Positions 6,082-7,086 of a stretch of 7,086 nt of DNA are shown here, piece after piece. The first letter of the stretch is position 1. The number at the start of each line of letters is the position of its first letter. Origin of the DNA: an uncultured Eubacteriales bacterium. GTDB lineage: Bacteria; Bacillota; Clostridia; Oscillospirales; CAG-382. Position numbers and translations under genes: made by a program. The notes under the pieces were generated by a model, which saw only the letters and a program-made list of their open reading frames with translations, was not told the DNA's origin and made no database searches. The stretch spans positions 1 through 7,086 of the forward strand of contig CAKSDR010000063.1 of the NCBI GenBank assembly GCA_934446095.1, read 5' to 3'.

Positions 6082-6600
6082 ATGAATGAAACGAGCCTTG
6101 AAAAAATTGCACAGTTTATTGCAAATGAACTGAAAAAAGAGTCGATTACTTACTCAAATTTAAATATTTCCCTTTCTCTTGCAAGAAAAATAGTTTATAA
6201 GGTCGAGCAAAAAGCTTCGGAAATAGGCGTAAATGCAGTTGTTTCTATAGTAAATTCAGCCGCAAGACCCGTAATTACCGAGTGCATGGACAATTCATAC
6301 ATTGCAAGTTTTGATATCGCCTCAAACAAGGCTTTTACTTGCGTATCGTTGAAAATGCCGACTTCGGCCCTTAAAAAACTTTCTTATCCCCGCGGTCCTC
6401 TTTACGGAATACAAAATACAAACGACAGTAAAATTGTAATTTTCGGCGGAGGTGAACCTCTTATATATAACGGAGTTATAATAGGAGGAATCGGAGTATC
6501 GGGAGGAACGGAAGAGCAGGATACTTTCCTTGCGTCTTACGGTGCGGAAATATTCAACAGTGAAATAAGAAAAACCGTTAATTTCCAGGAAAGGAAATAA
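6082..6600 (+). CDS. GlcG/HbpS family protein (PduO C-terminal domain-like)
   Basis: This is a small protein of the HbpS/GlcG family, the same fold as the C-terminal domain of PduO; some members bind haem, and the role in GRE microcompartments is unknown. The domain starts near residue 28 (SLARKIV) and shows the typical order: a VSIVNSAARPVI strand pair, ASNKAFT helix, a LYGIQNT segment, GGGEPLIYNGVIIGGIGVSGG, and a final EEQDTFLASYGAEIF helix. The cobalamin adenosyltransferase domain that precedes it in PduO is absent, as expected beside a B12-independent dehydratase. Before the domain are about 26 residues with a possible amphipathic helix (LEKIAQFIANELKK, residues 6-19) that resembles targeting peptides. 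ATG 6082 has GAGGA at 6070-6074 with a 7-nt gap. It begins 20 nt after the aldolase and ends 3 nt before the next gene. Confidence 0.88.
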   Translation: MNETSLEKIAQFIANELKKESITYSNLNISLSLARKIVYKVEQKASEIGVNAVVSIVNSAARPVITECMDNSYIASFDIASNKAFTCVSLKMPTSALKKLSYPRGPLYGIQNTNDSKIVIFGGGEPLIYNGVIIGGIGVSGGTEEQDTFLASYGAEIFNSEIRKTVNFQERK

Positions 6601-6603
6601 ATT

Positions 6604-7086
6604 ATGGATTACAAAGCAGACAACATTGAAGAAATTGTAAAACAAGTTCTTGCCAACATGATTGGCGGCGAAAACTCCTCTTCTGTTAATTCCTGCACAA
6701 AGACATCATTCAATTCAGGTTTTAACGGAAAAATTCCGGCAAAAGCACACGTTGCCGTTTTAACCGAAAAAGAAAAATTTGAAATTAAAGAATACCCTAT
6801 CCCTGAAGTGGGCGACGACGACATACTTGTAAAAGTTGAAGGCTGCGGCGTTTGCGGAACAGACGCTCATGAGTTCAAACGCGACCCCTTTAATCTAATT
6901 CCGGTAGCCCTCGGACATGAAGGCACGGGAGAAATTGTAAAACTCGGCAAAAATGTAAAGGCGGACAGCGCCGGAAAACCTTTAAAAGTCGGAGATAAAG
7001 TCGTTACATGCATGATATTCAAAGACAATCCGGATATTACAATGTTTGACCTTAACAAGCAAAATGTCGGCGGCGCAGATGTATAC
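6604..7086 (+). CDS. Zinc-dependent alcohol dehydrogenase with N-terminal targeting helix (3' part outside window)
   Basis: This is the first 161 codons of a medium-chain (MDR, GroES-like) dehydrogenase; the frame is open to the window end. It probably interconverts propionaldehyde and 1-propanol with NAD(H), regenerating the cofactor inside the shell; lactaldehyde reduction is another possibility. The GroES-like domain starts near residue 47 (AVLTEKEKFEIKEYPIP). It carries GCGVCGTD, with the probable catalytic zinc ligand Cys84, and LGHEG with His105-Glu106. Before it are about 45 extra residues: an amphipathic helix (7-20, NIEEIVKQVLANM) and a Ser/Asn/Gly-rich linker (21-43), the layout of an N-terminal microcompartment targeting peptide. 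ATG 6604 has AAGGA (6591-6595), inside the end of the previous gene, with an 8-nt gap. Note that Pdu systems use an iron-type enzyme (PduQ) for this step, whereas this is the zinc type. The structural zinc site and Rossmann domain lie partly or wholly outside the window. Confidence 0.9.
   Translation, partial: MDYKADNIEEIVKQVLANMIGGENSSSVNSCTKTSFNSGFNGKIPAKAHVAVLTEKEKFEIKEYPIPEVGDDDILVKVEGCGVCGTDAHEFKRDPFNLIPVALGHEGTGEIVKLGKNVKADSAGKPLKVGDKVVTCMIFKDNPDITMFDLNKQNVGGADVY

Noticed and set aside
6609..6824. 71-codon - strand frame over the alcohol dehydrogenase start
   Set aside because: It is antisense to the targeting helix and GroES-like domain of the dehydrogenase and has no family resemblance.

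Overview
The window is the first part of a bacterial microcompartment (BMC) operon, all on the + strand. It is built around a B12-independent glycyl radical enzyme (GRE) and a class II aldolase. This combination is that of the GRM5-type (fucose/rhamnose, 1,2-propanediol) locus known from anaerobic gut and soil Clostridia such as Roseburia inulinivorans and Clostridium phytofermentans. The organism is probably an anaerobic Clostridia-class Firmicute: the DNA is moderately AT-rich, intergenic DNA is very AT-rich, Shine-Dalgarno sites are strong and A/G-rich, GTG/TTG starts are plausible, and the main enzyme is oxygen-sensitive. The genus cannot be read from this sequence.

Layout. Positions 1-175 are an AT-rich leader with a 31-nt inverted repeat, a near-consensus housekeeping promoter (TTGACA-17 bp-TATCAT) and a short palindrome over the -10. 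Then follow: a Cof-type HAD phosphatase (176-940); the GRE, probably propanediol dehydratase (966-3494); its radical-SAM activating enzyme (3525-4316); an EutS/PduU-type shell protein (4339-4740); an EutP/PduV-type small GTPase (4737-5168, ATGA overlap); an 86-nt AT-rich gap; a fuculose/rhamnulose-phosphate-type class II aldolase with a C-terminal targeting helix (5255-6061); a GlcG/HbpS (PduO C-terminal domain) protein (6082-6600); and the start of a zinc alcohol dehydrogenase with an N-terminal targeting helix (6604 to the window end, cut off). Except for the 86-nt gap, genes are 3-30 nt apart or overlap, so they look like one transcription unit. No rRNA, tRNA, CRISPR or mobile element was seen.

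Inferred pathway. The aldolase splits fuculose-1-phosphate or rhamnulose-1-phosphate to dihydroxyacetone phosphate and lactaldehyde. Lactaldehyde is reduced to 1,2-propanediol, and the GRE, activated by the radical-SAM enzyme, dehydrates this to propionaldehyde. The aldehyde is kept in the protein shell and handled by the alcohol dehydrogenase, and presumably by an aldehyde dehydrogenase and phosphotransacylase encoded downstream. The main shell proteins must also lie beyond the window.

Points worth a second look: closely related targeting helices at opposite ends of two enzymes; a possible third on the HbpS-like protein; a four-cysteine linker in the aldolase; an unusual G4 motif in the EutP-like protein; a short activase lacking the ferredoxin insert; a HAD phosphatase leading the operon; and a repeated translation-initiation module before the GRE and activase genes.
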